Assembly: GCF_001570405.1 (NCBI RefSeq)
Contig: NZ_BBYM01000023.1
Span: forward strand, 62,001-126,000
DNA from: Microtetraspora niveoalba
GTDB lineage: Bacteria; Actinomycetota; Actinomycetes; Streptosporangiales; Streptosporangiaceae
DNA: 64,000 nt
Direction of reading: 5' to 3'
Shown here: piece by piece, positions 8,770-16,918 of the stretch
How positions within the stretch are numbered: position 1 is the first letter of the stretch
How the letters are laid out: every line of letters begins with the position of its first letter
Program-made: the position numbers and the translations under genes
The notes under the pieces: generated by a model
What the model was told of the DNA's origin: nothing
Database searches by the model: none
The model's input: the letters and a program-made list of their open reading frames with translations, nothing else

Positions 8770-9426
8770 CTATCCCTGGCCCGGTTCCTGCCGGCCGGGG
8801 GCGCCTCCCCTGCTGTTGCGCAGCCAGATGACCGCGCCGACGACCGCCACGGCGAGCAGCCCGCCCCAGATCCAGCCTCCCGCGCCGCGCGGGCCGTCCG
8901 CGTCCGGCGCCGCCGCGGCCGTCGACGCGGACGAGGTGGGCGCCTCCGTCGAGGCGGAAGGCGCGGATGAGGTGCCGGGCGACGCCTCGCTCGTGGCGGC
9001 GGCGATCGACGGCGAGATGGCGGCCGTCGGCGTGGCCGCCCCGGCGCCTCCGGAACCGGTGACCGTGAACGGGATCTCCCCTTCGATGGGGTGGCCGTCC
9101 GAGGAGACGACGCGCCAGGCGATCACGTACCCGCCGGGCGCCAGCGGCGCCGTGACGTCGGCGAGAACCTTGGCCCCCTCGGACCGGGGCGCGCCGACCC
9201 CGACCGGCTTCCCCGCGCTGTCGCGCATGGCGATGACGGGGAACCGGACCTGGGCGCTGTAGTCGAGCTCGATCTCCTTGAGGTCGGTGACCTCGGCGTT
9301 CTCGGCGGGAGTGCTGCTCTTCAGGCTGTCGTGGGCCTGGGCGGCGGGCGTCGCGAAGGTGAGGAACATCCCGCAGCCGAGCGCGGCCACGAGGCCACCG
9401 CGGATGATTCGTGGCAAGAATGCCAT
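8770..9426 (-). CDS. copC: CopC-domain copper resistance protein, secreted with C-terminal anchor
   Basis: About 218 residues: a signal peptide (PRIIRGGLVAALGCGMFLTF, then ending AAQA), the CopC domain beginning HDSLKSSTPAENAEV, a Ser/Thr/Ala/Pro-rich stalk, and a terminal transmembrane helix (GGWIWGGLLAVAVVGAVIWL) followed by basic residues. The mature N-terminal His and the C-terminal motif SSDGHPIEGEIPFTV provide the Cu(II) site of the family. Start 9426 has GGAG six bases upstream; an in-frame ATG at 9438 is an alternative. CopC usually carries copper between the periplasm or cell surface and CopD. No CopD is encoded here, but a membrane protein follows downstream. Confidence 0.88.
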   Translation of the reverse strand: MAFLPRIIRGGLVAALGCGMFLTFATPAAQAHDSLKSSTPAENAEVTDLKEIELDYSAQVRFPVIAMRDSAGKPVGVGAPRSEGAKVLADVTAPLAPGGYVIAWRVVSSDGHPIEGEIPFTVTGSGGAGAATPTAAISPSIAAATSEASPGTSSAPSASTEAPTSSASTAAAAPDADGPRGAGGWIWGGLLAVAVVGAVIWLRNSRGGAPGRQEPGQG

Positions 9427-9522
9427 CACTGACTCCATAGACGAAGAACCCGGCTGTACCGGGCAAAGCGGAAAGGCGCTCTCGCGATGTCGCGGAGCGT
9501 TCGATCGTCGCGTGTGCCGGCG

Positions 9523-10149
9523 TCAGCGGGTCGGAGCCGGCGCGGGGCGGCTCGGCGGGCCGCGCCGATGGATCGCCGCCTCGACCTCCCGCCCGATGTA
9601 CGGCCCGGGTTCGGTCTGCGGCACGGGCCGGTCCGGCGCCGTGAACATCCCGGCGGAGACCGCGCGCATCCAGCGGAGCACGGCGAACGGGGCCGCGCTC
9701 CAGAGGCGCAACATCAGCCACACGGCACGCTCGCCGCGATACAGCCACCAGCCCGTCGTGACCGCGAGCACGAGATGCGCCAGCGACATGCCAACGCCGA
9801 GGTGGCCGCCGTGCCCCGTTCCGGGTGGCACGGTCGGCAGCGGGTACACGGCCGGCGTGATCCCGGCGGCCGGCAGGGGCGTCAGCGAGGCGCCCGGCGC
9901 GGACCAGACGAACAGCTCGTGCAGCAGGACCTGGACGCCGATCGTCGCCGTGAGCACCACCTCGGGACCGCGCTCGCGGGCGTTCAGCGCGTACGCGATC
10001 GCGAGCGCCCCGACGGCGCCCAGCGCCATGACGTCGGGCGGAACCGCGCCGCCGCCCGCGAAGGCGTGCGCGGCGGCGGAGACGACGACGCACACCGCCG
10101 CGAACACGATGGCTCGCGGCAGGCGCAGGGCCGGCTCCTCGGACGACAT
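9523..10149 (-). CDS. Polytopic membrane protein next to CopC, function unknown
   Basis: About 208 residues with some five hydrophobic helices (AIVFAAVCVVVSAAAHAFAG, VMALGAVGALAIAYAL, VVLTATIGVQVLLHELFVW, MSLAHLVLAVTTGWWLY, MLRLWSAAPFAVLRW) and a soluble Pro- and Arg-rich tail. Intramembrane or loop His residues (HAF, LLHELF, GHGGHLG, AHLV) could handle a metal, and it lies just upstream of copC on the same strand, so a role in copper traffic is a reasonable inference. I do not recognise a named family. Start 10149 is favoured by GGGAGG nine bases upstream; ATG 10158 would sit directly on that site. Confidence 0.72.
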   Translation of the reverse strand: MSSEEPALRLPRAIVFAAVCVVVSAAAHAFAGGGAVPPDVMALGAVGALAIAYALNARERGPEVVLTATIGVQVLLHELFVWSAPGASLTPLPAAGITPAVYPLPTVPPGTGHGGHLGVGMSLAHLVLAVTTGWWLYRGERAVWLMLRLWSAAPFAVLRWMRAVSAGMFTAPDRPVPQTEPGPYIGREVEAAIHRRGPPSRPAPAPTR

Positions 10150-10357
10150 GCCCAGCATCCTCCCAGGCGGGTACGCCGGTGAGAAGCGCGACCCAGCGGC
10201 GCGCGGGCGGAGGCGCCGTCCTCGACGCCGCGGGACGGAGACGCGCGGGCCGCGCCTGTCAACAGGAGTGGCGTCCCCGACAGGGTGTCCGGCGGGGAAG
10301 GGCCTTCACCCCCGGCAAACCTTTACCACGACATTTCTCGTTTTTACGGTGAACTTC

Positions 10358-10573
10358 ATGTGCGATCTGAACTCTGAGGAGACCCGGTACATCGTCGGAG
10401 CCCTGGGAGCGATCGACTCCCTGGCCGAGCAGGTGAGGGCGCACTCGTCGTCGATCGGCGAGACGGCCTACATGGATCACGAGGCCCTGGCCGCGCTCCT
10501 GGCCGGGCTGCGGGACCAGGCCGACACGGCGCAGCGCTGGGTGGAGGCGAAACCGCAGCAGCACGCCATGTGA
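10358..10573 (+). CDS. Small hypothetical protein
   Basis: A 71-residue acidic protein, MCDLNSEETRYIVGALGAID, predicted mostly helical, with no signal peptide or known motif. Coding character is supported by codon use and by a relatively AT-rich stretch just upstream (10310-10357) that could hold the promoter. It stands alone, divergent from the CopC-linked membrane protein. A GTG nine bases upstream is an alternative start. Confidence 0.55.
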   Translation: MCDLNSEETRYIVGALGAIDSLAEQVRAHSSSIGETAYMDHEALAALLAGLRDQADTAQRWVEAKPQQHAM

Positions 10574-10626
10574 TCGGGCACGCCGCCGGACGGGACGGCG
10601 AGCCCGAGGACGATCGGCGCGGACGG

Positions 10627-10678
10627 CCAGCAGGGACGACCAGCAGGACGATCAGCAGGGGCGATCAGCAGGGGCGAG
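10627..10678 (+). repeat. Short imperfect tandem repeat, about four 13-bp units
   Basis: The unit CAGCAGGGRCGAY recurs about four times in direct order in the gap between the 71-residue ORF and the acetyltransferase fusion. It has no start codon or ribosome binding site of its own. It may be slipped-strand expansion of no function, or sit in the 5' leader of the downstream gene. Confidence 0.6.
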
Positions 10679-10692
10679 AGCCCGTGCCCGCC

Positions 10693-10713
10693 GGGCACAA
10701 AGGCCCTGTTCCC
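10693..10713 (+). promoter_or_regulatory. Possible DosR/OsdR-like operator upstream of the GNAT fusion
   Basis: GGGCACAAAGGCCCT followed by GTTCCC resembles the interrupted GGGnCnnnnGGCCCT pattern found upstream of hypoxia and stress genes controlled by DosR-type regulators in actinobacteria. The downstream gene (GNAT/acyl-CoA synthetase) and the convergent universal stress protein are typical members of such regulons. The match is partial and was made by eye. Confidence 0.35.
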
Positions 10714-10741
10714 GGCGCTCGCCCGCCCCGAGGCTGGAGGT

Positions 10742-13411
10742 ATGAAACGAGCGCCCTCCGGTGAATGCGACGTCCTCCTCCGCGACGGCGGGATCGCGCA
10801 TCTGCGCCCGCTGCGTCCCGCGGACCGGCCCACCCTGCACGCGCTGGTCGACCGGACCAGCGAACGCTCGGCCTATCTGCGCTTCTTCAGCGGCGGCCGG
10901 GCCTCCGCGCACGTCCACGCCGATCACCTGACCGACCCCGGGTATCCCGGCCACGCGCTGGTGGCCCTCATGAACGGCCGGCTCGTGGCGGTCGCCGAGT
11001 ACGTGCCCGACGGCGCGGGGCAGGTGGCCGACCTCGGCATCCTCCTCGACGACGGCGTGCACGGTCTGGGGCTCGGCACGCTCCTGCTGGAGCACCTGGC
11101 CCTGGACGCCGCCGAGAGCGGCGTCCGCGAGATGGTCGCCGACGTCCTGGCCGAGAACCGTCCCATGCTCGACGTCGTACGGGACCTGGGCCTGGAAGTG
11201 GGGCGGAGGCACGACGGCGACCAGGTGGAGCTGCGCATCGCCCTGCGGCCCACCCGCCGCCTCCTGGCGAAGGTCGAGGAGCGCGCGCACGAGGCGGAGC
11301 GGGCCTCTCTGGCCCGGCTGTTCGCGCCGGAGTCGGTGGCCGTGATCGGCGCCGGCCGCGACCCGTCCGGCGTCGGCCACCGGGTGCTGCGCAACCTCGT
11401 CGACGGCGGCTTCCCCGGCCCGATCTATCCGGTCAACCCGCGCGCGGACCGGCTCTGCGGGCTCACCGCGTACCCGGACCTGGACAGCGTCCCCGGGCCG
11501 ATCGGCCTGGCGGTCGTCGCCGTCCCCGCGGAGGCCGTGACGGACGTGGCGCGCGACTGCGCGAGGGCGGGCGTCGGGAACCTGGTCGTGGTGAGCGCGG
11601 GTTTCGCCGAGACCGGCGACGCGAAGCGGGAGGCGGAGCTGCTGGCGATCTGCCGCGAGGCGGGGATGCGCCTGGTCGGGCCCAACTGCCTGGGCGTCGT
11701 CGACACCGGGTCGCGGCTCAACGCCGGTTTCCTGCCCACGCCGCCCCCGCCCGGCCGCCTGGCCCTGATGTCGCAGTCGGGGGCCGTCGCGGTGGCGCTC
11801 ATCGACCGCGCGGCCGAGGTCGGGCTCGGGCTGTCCGGTTTCGTGTCCGTGGGCAACAAGGCCGACGTGAGCGGCAACGACCTGCTGGAGTACTGGGAGG
11901 ACGACGACCGGACCGACGTGATCGGCCTCTATCTGGAGTCGTTCGGCAACCCGCGCCGTTTCGGGCGGATCGCCCGGCGGGTGGGCCGCACCAAGCCGAT
12001 CGTGGTGGTCAAGAGCGGCCGCAGCGCCTCCGGCGACCGTGCCGTACGGTCGCACACCGCCGCCGCGGCGACCCCGGACACGGCGGTCGACGCGCTGCTG
12101 GCCGGTGCCGGCGTGATCCGGGTCGACACCGTCCAGGATCTGCTCGACACGGCCCGACTCCTGATCGGGCAGCCGCTTCCCGGCGGCGCGCGGGTCGCGA
12201 TCGTCGGCAACTCCGGCGGCCCCGAGGCGCTGACGGCCGACGCCTGCGAACGCCAGGGGCTGGAGGTGCCGGAGCTGTCGGCGGAGACCAGGCGGCTGCT
12301 GCGCGACCGGCTGCGGCCGGGGGCCGCCGTCGGCAACCCGATCGACCTCACCGCCGACGGGGACGCCGGCGAGCTGGGCTTCGCGATCGGGACCGTGCTC
12401 GCCGACCCCGGCGTGGACGCCGTCATCGTCGTCTACACGCCGCCCTTCGGCTCGGGCCGCGCCCTGACGGAGGCCGCCATCGACGAGGCGACGCGGGACA
12501 CGGCGAAGACCGTGCTCGCCTGCGTCGTGGGCCACGACGGGCTGATCGGCGGCCGGGTGCCGTCCTACGCGTTCCCCGAGCAGGCGGTGCACGCCCTGGC
12601 CCGCGCGGTGTGCCACGCCCGCTGGCGGGCGCGGCCGGAGGAGCCGGAACCGGGGACGGACTCCGAGAGGGACCGGCGCGCCCTCGCCGCGGCCGAGGAG
12701 ATCGTCTCCCGGGAGCTCGCCCGTACGCCGGAGGGAGGCTGGCTCGACCATCCCACCGCGGCGCGGCTGCTCGGCTGCTACGGCGTGAGCGTGGTCGAGT
12801 CGATCGGCGTGGACGGCCCGGAGAGCGCGGCCGAGGCGGCGGCCCTGACCGGGCTGCCCGCCGTCCTGAAGGCCACCGGCCCCGGGCTGGTGCACAAGAG
12901 CGACGTCGGAGGGGTGCGGCTGGGGCTGCGCACCCCCGAGGAGGTGGCCGAGGCCTACCGGGAGACGGCCGAGCGGATCGGCCCGGCGATGACCGGCGGG
13001 CTCGTCCAGCGGATGGTGACCGGCGGCGTGGAGATGATCGTGGGAGGCGTCCGGCACGCCGCCTTCGGCGCGCTCGTCATGGTCGGCATGGGCGGGGTGA
13101 CCGCCGAGCTGCTGGCCGACCACGCGTTCCGGGTGCCGCCGCTGACGCGCGGCGACGCGGCCGAGATGCTCCGGGAGCTGCGCTGCGCGCCGCTGCTGTC
13201 CGGATACCGGGGCCGTCCCGAGGTGGACGTGCGGGCGCTGGAGGAGCGGATCGTGCGCGTCGGGCGGCTCCTCGACGACCTGCCCGAGGTCGCCGAGCTC
13301 GACATCAACCCGCTGATCGTCACCCCCAACGGGGTCGCGGCGGTGGACGTGCGGATCCGGCTCGCTCCGGCCGCTCCCCCGCCCTCGCCGTACCGCCGGC
13401 GGCTGCGCTGA
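10742..13411 (+). CDS. GNAT acetyltransferase fused to ADP-forming acyl-CoA synthetase (Pat-like)
   Basis: An 889-residue protein. Residues about 12-165 form a GNAT domain (LRPLRPADRPTLHALVDRTS; acetyl-CoA pocket around DGVHGLGLGTLLLEHLA). Residues about 180-640 hold the CoA-binding and CoA-ligase domains of NDP-forming acyl-CoA synthetases (PESVAVIGAGRDPSGVGHRV; His438 in RSHTAAAA aligns with the phospho-His), and about 660-880 an ATP-grasp domain (VLKATGPGLVHKSDVGGV, PLIVTPNGVAAVDVRI). This is the Pat/PatZ family of protein-lysine acetyltransferases, here with GNAT first, as is common in actinobacteria. If the synthetase half is active it could also make acetyl-CoA. The ATG lies only one base after GGAGG, an unusually short spacing. 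Confidence 0.88.
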   Translation: MKRAPSGECDVLLRDGGIAHLRPLRPADRPTLHALVDRTSERSAYLRFFSGGRASAHVHADHLTDPGYPGHALVALMNGRLVAVAEYVPDGAGQVADLGILLDDGVHGLGLGTLLLEHLALDAAESGVREMVADVLAENRPMLDVVRDLGLEVGRRHDGDQVELRIALRPTRRLLAKVEERAHEAERASLARLFAPESVAVIGAGRDPSGVGHRVLRNLVDGGFPGPIYPVNPRADRLCGLTAYPDLDSVPGPIGLAVVAVPAEAVTDVARDCARAGVGNLVVVSAGFAETGDAKREAELLAICREAGMRLVGPNCLGVVDTGSRLNAGFLPTPPPPGRLALMSQSGAVAVALIDRAAEVGLGLSGFVSVGNKADVSGNDLLEYWEDDDRTDVIGLYLESFGNPRRFGRIARRVGRTKPIVVVKSGRSASGDRAVRSHTAAAATPDTAVDALLAGAGVIRVDTVQDLLDTARLLIGQPLPGGARVAIVGNSGGPEALTADACERQGLEVPELSAETRRLLRDRLRPGAAVGNPIDLTADGDAGELGFAIGTVLADPGVDAVIVVYTPPFGSGRALTEAAIDEATRDTAKTVLACVVGHDGLIGGRVPSYAFPEQAVHALARAVCHARWRARPEEPEPGTDSERDRRALAAAEEIVSRELARTPEGGWLDHPTAARLLGCYGVSVVESIGVDGPESAAEAAALTGLPAVLKATGPGLVHKSDVGGVRLGLRTPEEVAEAYRETAERIGPAMTGGLVQRMVTGGVEMIVGGVRHAAFGALVMVGMGGVTAELLADHAFRVPPLTRGDAAEMLRELRCAPLLSGYRGRPEVDVRALEERIVRVGRLLDDLPEVAELDINPLIVTPNGVAAVDVRIRLAPAAPPPSPYRRRLR

Positions 13412-13413
13412 GA

Positions 13414-13434
13414 GCCCTCGGGACTTTCGAGGGC
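13414..13434. terminator. Bidirectional hairpin between convergent genes
   Basis: GCCCTCG at 13414-13420 and CGAGGGC at 13428-13434 form a perfect 7-bp stem with the 7-base loop GGACTTT. It lies exactly between the stop codons of the acetyltransferase fusion (13411) and the convergent universal stress protein (13437), so it can terminate in both directions. There is no T-run, as is usual in such GC-rich genomes. Confidence 0.6.
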
Positions 13435-13436
13435 CG

Positions 13437-14348
13437 TCACTCGGGGGGTTCCCGGCCTTGCGGCGGTGGGCGGCCGCCGGGCCGGGAGCACACCACCGCG
13501 ACCGGGCAGCGGGCGTGGTGGAGCACGCCGCGGCTCACCGAGCCGAGCACCATCGCGCCGATCCCGCTCCTGCCGTGCGACCCCACGACGAGCACGTACG
13601 CGGTCGCGGACGCCTCGACCAGCGCGCGCACCGGGTGGTCGCAGATCACCTCGACCTCCGCCCGCACTCCGGGGTATCTCGCGCGCCACCCGGCGATCCT
13701 CCCGGTGGCGATCGTCTGCCGCAGTTGCCGCATCTCCTGGAGGTCGTACACGAACCAGCCGGTGTAGATCTCGGGAGGCAGCCGCCAGCCGTACACCGCG
13801 CGGACCGGGCATTCGCGCAGCCGGGCCTGCTCGAACGCGTAGGCCAGCGCGGGCTCGCACTCCTCCGACTCGTCCACGCCGACGACCACCTCCGCTCCGG
13901 CGTCCGGCACGCCGCCCGGCATGTGGCCGGGCCGTACGACGACGACGGGGACGGCGGTGTGACCGGCGAGGTGCCCGCTCACCGAGCCGAGCAGCATCCC
14001 GGCGAACCCGCCCCTGCCGCGGCTCCCGACCACCAGCTCGGACGCGTTCTCGGCCTCCCGGAGCAGGACGCGGGCCGGGGCTCCTTCCAGCCGCCTCGTG
14101 GACACGGCCAGGTCCGGGTGCCGGTCCCGCGCGGTCTGCTCGGCCTCCCGCAGGATCTGGTCGCCCGCGCGCAGCAGCGCCTCGCCGAGCCCGGGGATCG
14201 GGTAGGGGCGGCTCGCGTACGCCGGGGACGGGATGGTGTGGACGGCGGCGAGCGGCACCCCCTTCCTGGCCGCGTCGTCGGCCGCCCAGACGACGGCCGC
14301 CGTCGCGGCCGGGGAGCCGTCCACTCCGACGAGGATCGGTCCGGCCAT
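13437..14348 (-). CDS. Tandem-domain universal stress protein
   Basis: A 303-residue protein with two UspA domains (about residues 1-145 and 150-295). The first starts GPILVGVDGSPAATAAVVWA and carries VVGSRGRGGFAGMLLGSVSG, an ATP-binding G-2x-G-9x-G-S type motif; the second starts VVVGVDESEECEPALAYA and carries VVGSHGRSGIGAMVLGSVSR. Both motifs are intact, so nucleotide binding is likely. Such tandem Usp proteins are typical of dormancy and hypoxia regulons, and the convergent GNAT fusion is a frequent neighbour in actinobacteria. Confidence 0.93.
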   Translation of the reverse strand: MAGPILVGVDGSPAATAAVVWAADDAARKGVPLAAVHTIPSPAYASRPYPIPGLGEALLRAGDQILREAEQTARDRHPDLAVSTRRLEGAPARVLLREAENASELVVGSRGRGGFAGMLLGSVSGHLAGHTAVPVVVVRPGHMPGGVPDAGAEVVVGVDESEECEPALAYAFEQARLRECPVRAVYGWRLPPEIYTGWFVYDLQEMRQLRQTIATGRIAGWRARYPGVRAEVEVICDHPVRALVEASATAYVLVVGSHGRSGIGAMVLGSVSRGVLHHARCPVAVVCSRPGGRPPPQGREPPE

Positions 14349-14496
14349 CGCTCCCCCTCTCGCGCCCCGGGCCGTACGGCATCGCCACTACCCGAGATGG
14401 CGCGGGGGCATCACAGGGGCACGCGCGGCGCACCGGCCGCACGCGCGGGTCGGCCGCTCCGCCCGGAGCCTCGGTCCAGCCGGAGCCGCATCCCCG

Positions 14497-14516
14497 CCCA
14501 AGGTCTTGACCTTGGG
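14497..14516. promoter_or_regulatory. Perfect 20-bp palindromic operator upstream of the OsmC-like gene
   Basis: Arms CCCAAGGTC and GACCTTGGG are exact inverted repeats separated by TT. The site lies 90 bases upstream of the OsmC-like start and about 150 bases upstream of the universal stress protein start on the other strand. A TTGACC hexamer within the site could serve as a -35 element for the plus strand. The protein that binds is not identifiable from the window; the nearby MerR regulator has a differently shaped site at its own promoter. Confidence 0.6.
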
Positions 14517-14605
14517 GGAAATAGCACGATTTGAGGGGTTTTTCGGTCAGTGTTGAGGGGCACCCGCATCATCTGGGAGCGAAAGTCACGAGCGTGGAGC
14601 CACCC

Positions 14606-15040
14606 ATGGCCGAGAGCCGGAGCGAAACCCTGCGGGTCGCGTGGCACGGCGGTGGCCGCTTCGACATCGGGATCCGCGGGCATTCCGTACGGGTCGACGA
14701 GCCGAGGGACTTCGGCGGAAGCGACACCGGTCCCACAGCGACCGAACTCTTCGTCGGCAGCCTCGCCGCGTGCGTCGCGCACTGCGCCGAGCGCTACCTG
14801 CACCGATGCCAGTTGCCCGCCGGCGTCACGGTCACCGCGCGGTACGTGCTCGGCCTGCAACCGGCGCACCTCAGCGAGGTCGCCCTCGACGTCGAGGCGC
14901 CCGGCCTCCCGGAGGGGCTGCGCGCGTCGTTCACCGCGGCGATCGGGCACTGCCCGGTGTACAACACCCTCTACCGGCCGCCGGAGGTGACGTTCCGGGT
15001 CCTCACCTCGGGCCACGAGGCCGTCTGCCACCACCCCTGA
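14606..15040 (+). CDS. OsmC/Ohr-family protein
   Basis: A 144-residue OsmC-like protein. The segment GPTATELFVGSLAACVAHCAERYL contains the family Cys in the motif SLAACV, and the second conserved region is around AIGHCPVYNTLYRPPEV, with Cys in GHCPV. Members reduce organic hydroperoxides or act on other small thiol-reactive compounds; the substrate here is unknown. The start at 14606 is supported by GTGGAG seven bases upstream; the frame is open further upstream without a good site. It is preceded by a 20-bp palindrome and followed by a convergent MerR gene. Confidence 0.85.
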   Translation: MAESRSETLRVAWHGGGRFDIGIRGHSVRVDEPRDFGGSDTGPTATELFVGSLAACVAHCAERYLHRCQLPAGVTVTARYVLGLQPAHLSEVALDVEAPGLPEGLRASFTAAIGHCPVYNTLYRPPEVTFRVLTSGHEAVCHHP

Positions 15041-15046
15041 GCCGCG

Positions 15047-15811
15047 TCACCCGGCCCGGCGCACCCGGTCCACGTACGCGACCAGGCCGTTCAGCAGGTC
15101 GGCCGACCAGGGGAGGCCGCGGGCCAGCTCGGGGCCGTGGTCCCGCCACATCCGGCGGGCCGCCCCGGCTGTCCGTTCGTCCCCGGCGTGGAACGCCGCG
15201 CCGATCGTGTCCCAGCGCCGGACGAGGTCGCGGACCCGCGGATCGTCGACCGGCGTGTCCGCCCGGACATGGCCGAGGAGCTCCTCGACCAGCCCGGCCC
15301 ACTCGGTCCTGGCCGCGTCGACGGCCTCGCTCCCGAGCTCGGCGCGGCGCTCGGCCAGCCGTTCCCGCTGCTCCGGCGTGAAATAGGCCTCGAACACAGA
15401 GATCATCTCCAGGGTCGTCATGAACTGGTCTGGATCGGGCATCGACCGGCCGTCCAGCCGCCGCAGCAACCCCTGGATCCGGTCCATGAGCAGCGCGATC
15501 TGTCCGGCTCGCTCCTCCAGGTCCCGGAGCTGGGCGGCGAGCAGCGCGCGCATCGCCTCGGGTTCGTCCCCCGAGTCGTCGAGCACGCCCGCGACCTCGT
15601 CCAGCGACAGCCCGAGAGCGCGCAGCGCGCGCACCCGGTACAACCGCCGCAGGTCGCGCTCGGTGTAGCGGCGATGCCCCGACGCCGTGCGCTCACCGGC
15701 CCTCAGCAGGCCGATCTCGTCGTAGTGGCGCAGCGTCCGCACCGTCACGCCGCTGGCCTCGGCCAGCTCCCCGATGCTCCACCGGCGTCCGGCCCTGTCC
15801 TTCCCGATCAC
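15047..15811 (-). CDS. MerR-family regulator with TipAS-like ligand domain
   Basis: A 254-residue regulator. Residues about 10-78 form the MerR winged helix (RWSIGELAEASGVTVRTLRHYDEIGLL, then SGHRRYTERDLRRLYRV), then a coiled-coil dimerisation helix (LLAAQLRDLEERAGQIALLM), then a C-terminal TipAS-like domain (MISVFEAYFTPEQRERLAERR, MWRDHG) that in TipA binds multidrug ligands. The GTG start at 15811 is chosen because a MerR-type promoter lies directly upstream, leaving a leaderless transcript. Autoregulation is likely. It diverges from the lipoprotein gene at 15927, whose control it may share. Confidence 0.88.
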   Translation of the reverse strand: MIGKDRAGRRWSIGELAEASGVTVRTLRHYDEIGLLRAGERTASGHRRYTERDLRRLYRVRALRALGLSLDEVAGVLDDSGDEPEAMRALLAAQLRDLEERAGQIALLMDRIQGLLRRLDGRSMPDPDQFMTTLEMISVFEAYFTPEQRERLAERRAELGSEAVDAARTEWAGLVEELLGHVRADTPVDDPRVRDLVRRWDTIGAAFHAGDERTAGAARRMWRDHGPELARGLPWSADLLNGLVAYVDRVRRAG

Positions 15812-15818
15812 GGGGGCA

Positions 15819-15849
15819 ACGCTAGAACCTCCCCCTGCGGCCGGTTCAA
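15819..15849 (-). promoter_or_regulatory. MerR-type promoter with 19-bp spacer and dyad
   Basis: On the minus strand TTGAAC (15849-15844) and TAGCGT (15824-15819) are separated by exactly 19 bases, the over-long spacer characteristic of promoters activated by MerR regulators through DNA untwisting. A dyad GAACC/GGTTC lies across the spacer. The GTG start of the MerR gene is seven bases below the -10, which suggests a leaderless transcript. Confidence 0.7.
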
Positions 15850-15926
15850 CCCTCCTCCGCGCACCCGAACCGGCGATCTTCCGCGTACGCGGGGTGCGGT
15901 TCGCCGCGCTTCGGTACAAAAGGTCG

Positions 15927-16853
15927 ATGATCTCCTTGTCGACGTACGGAACCCTCCGGTGGGCGGCGGCGCTGCTGTGCGTCGCCGCCGTCACGAGCTG
16001 CACGGCCGACCCGGCGGACCCATGGGACGACCTCGCGCTGCCCCTTGACGCCTACCAGCTCACCCACGAGGACCAGGCCCGGGTCCAGCGCGCGCGGTTC
16101 GCGTTGATCCGGGACTGCATGCGGCGGTTCCGGATCGACTTCCGGGGCCCCTCGACGGAGCCGGTGACCTATCCGAGGAACGCCTCCTACATCGACCTGC
16201 TCGACCGCGACCAGGTCGAGAAGTACGGATACGCGGCCCCGCCCGGGCAGGCGGAGGAGGCGGCGGCCGCGCAGACCGGCATCCGGACCGGATACAGCGT
16301 CACGGACGAGCAGTTCTTCGTGCTCGAAGGAAAGGTCAAGCGGTACCGGGGCACACCGGTGCCGCCCGGCGGATGCTTCGCGGAGGCGGACGGCGTCCTC
16401 AACCAGGGGGCGAAGGGCGTGCCGCCCGCCGAGTCGGCCAGGAAGTTCAACGACGACGAGATGCTCACCTTCTCCTACGACGCGGCCGATCTCGCGTGGA
16501 AGGACCCGAGGGTCCGGGCGGCCGAGCGCTCGTGGAGCGCGTGCATGAAGGAAGCCGGTTTCGACTACGCGACCCCCGCCGACGCGATGGGCGACCGCCG
16601 GTGGGCGGTGACGGCCGCCGACGACCACATCGAGAAACCCCGCGGCACCCGGGTGGAGATCGAGACGGCCGTCGCGGACGCCGGCTGCCGCCTGGACACC
16701 GGCTATTACGGCGTCCGGCGGGCGGTCTACACCGACCATCACAACAGGGTCATCGCCGGACACCGCGACCGGCTGAACACCATCAAGGCGCTCAACGAGA
16801 CCCGGCTGTCCAACGCCGCCAAGGTCCTCAAGGGCGAACTCCCGGCCCGATAG
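15927..16853 (+). CDS. Putative lipoprotein, function unknown
   Basis: A 308-residue protein with an N-terminal hydrophobic stretch and a lipobox: LRWAAALLCVAAVTSCTADP, with Cys at about residue 23. The mature part is soluble, rich in Asp, Arg and Ala, and contains several further Cys residues (RDCMRRFRIDF, GGCFAEAD, SACMKEAGFDY, DAGCRLDTGYYG) spaced as in small actinomycete lipoproteins of unknown role. No enzyme motif is recognised. The start MISLSTYGTL at 15927 has only a weak AAAAGG site. It diverges from the MerR gene, so a cell-envelope stress response is possible but unproven. Confidence 0.75.
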   Translation: MISLSTYGTLRWAAALLCVAAVTSCTADPADPWDDLALPLDAYQLTHEDQARVQRARFALIRDCMRRFRIDFRGPSTEPVTYPRNASYIDLLDRDQVEKYGYAAPPGQAEEAAAAQTGIRTGYSVTDEQFFVLEGKVKRYRGTPVPPGGCFAEADGVLNQGAKGVPPAESARKFNDDEMLTFSYDAADLAWKDPRVRAAERSWSACMKEAGFDYATPADAMGDRRWAVTAADDHIEKPRGTRVEIETAVADAGCRLDTGYYGVRRAVYTDHHNRVIAGHRDRLNTIKALNETRLSNAAKVLKGELPAR

Positions 16854-16918
16854 CCGGGTTCCCTCCACCGCGCGTCCGGCCGCGAGGACGACACCGCCTC
16901 TCCCGGCGACGGCGGTGT

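Noticed and set aside
6260-10093. Minus-strand open frame of over 1200 codons opposite cbiMNQO and copC
   Set aside because: It is Arg-, Gly- and Pro-rich, has no domain motifs, and lies antisense to well-supported genes; it arises from GC-rich third positions.
10623-10680. Direct repeats considered as a CRISPR array
   Set aside because: Units are about 13 bp, contiguous and without spacers.
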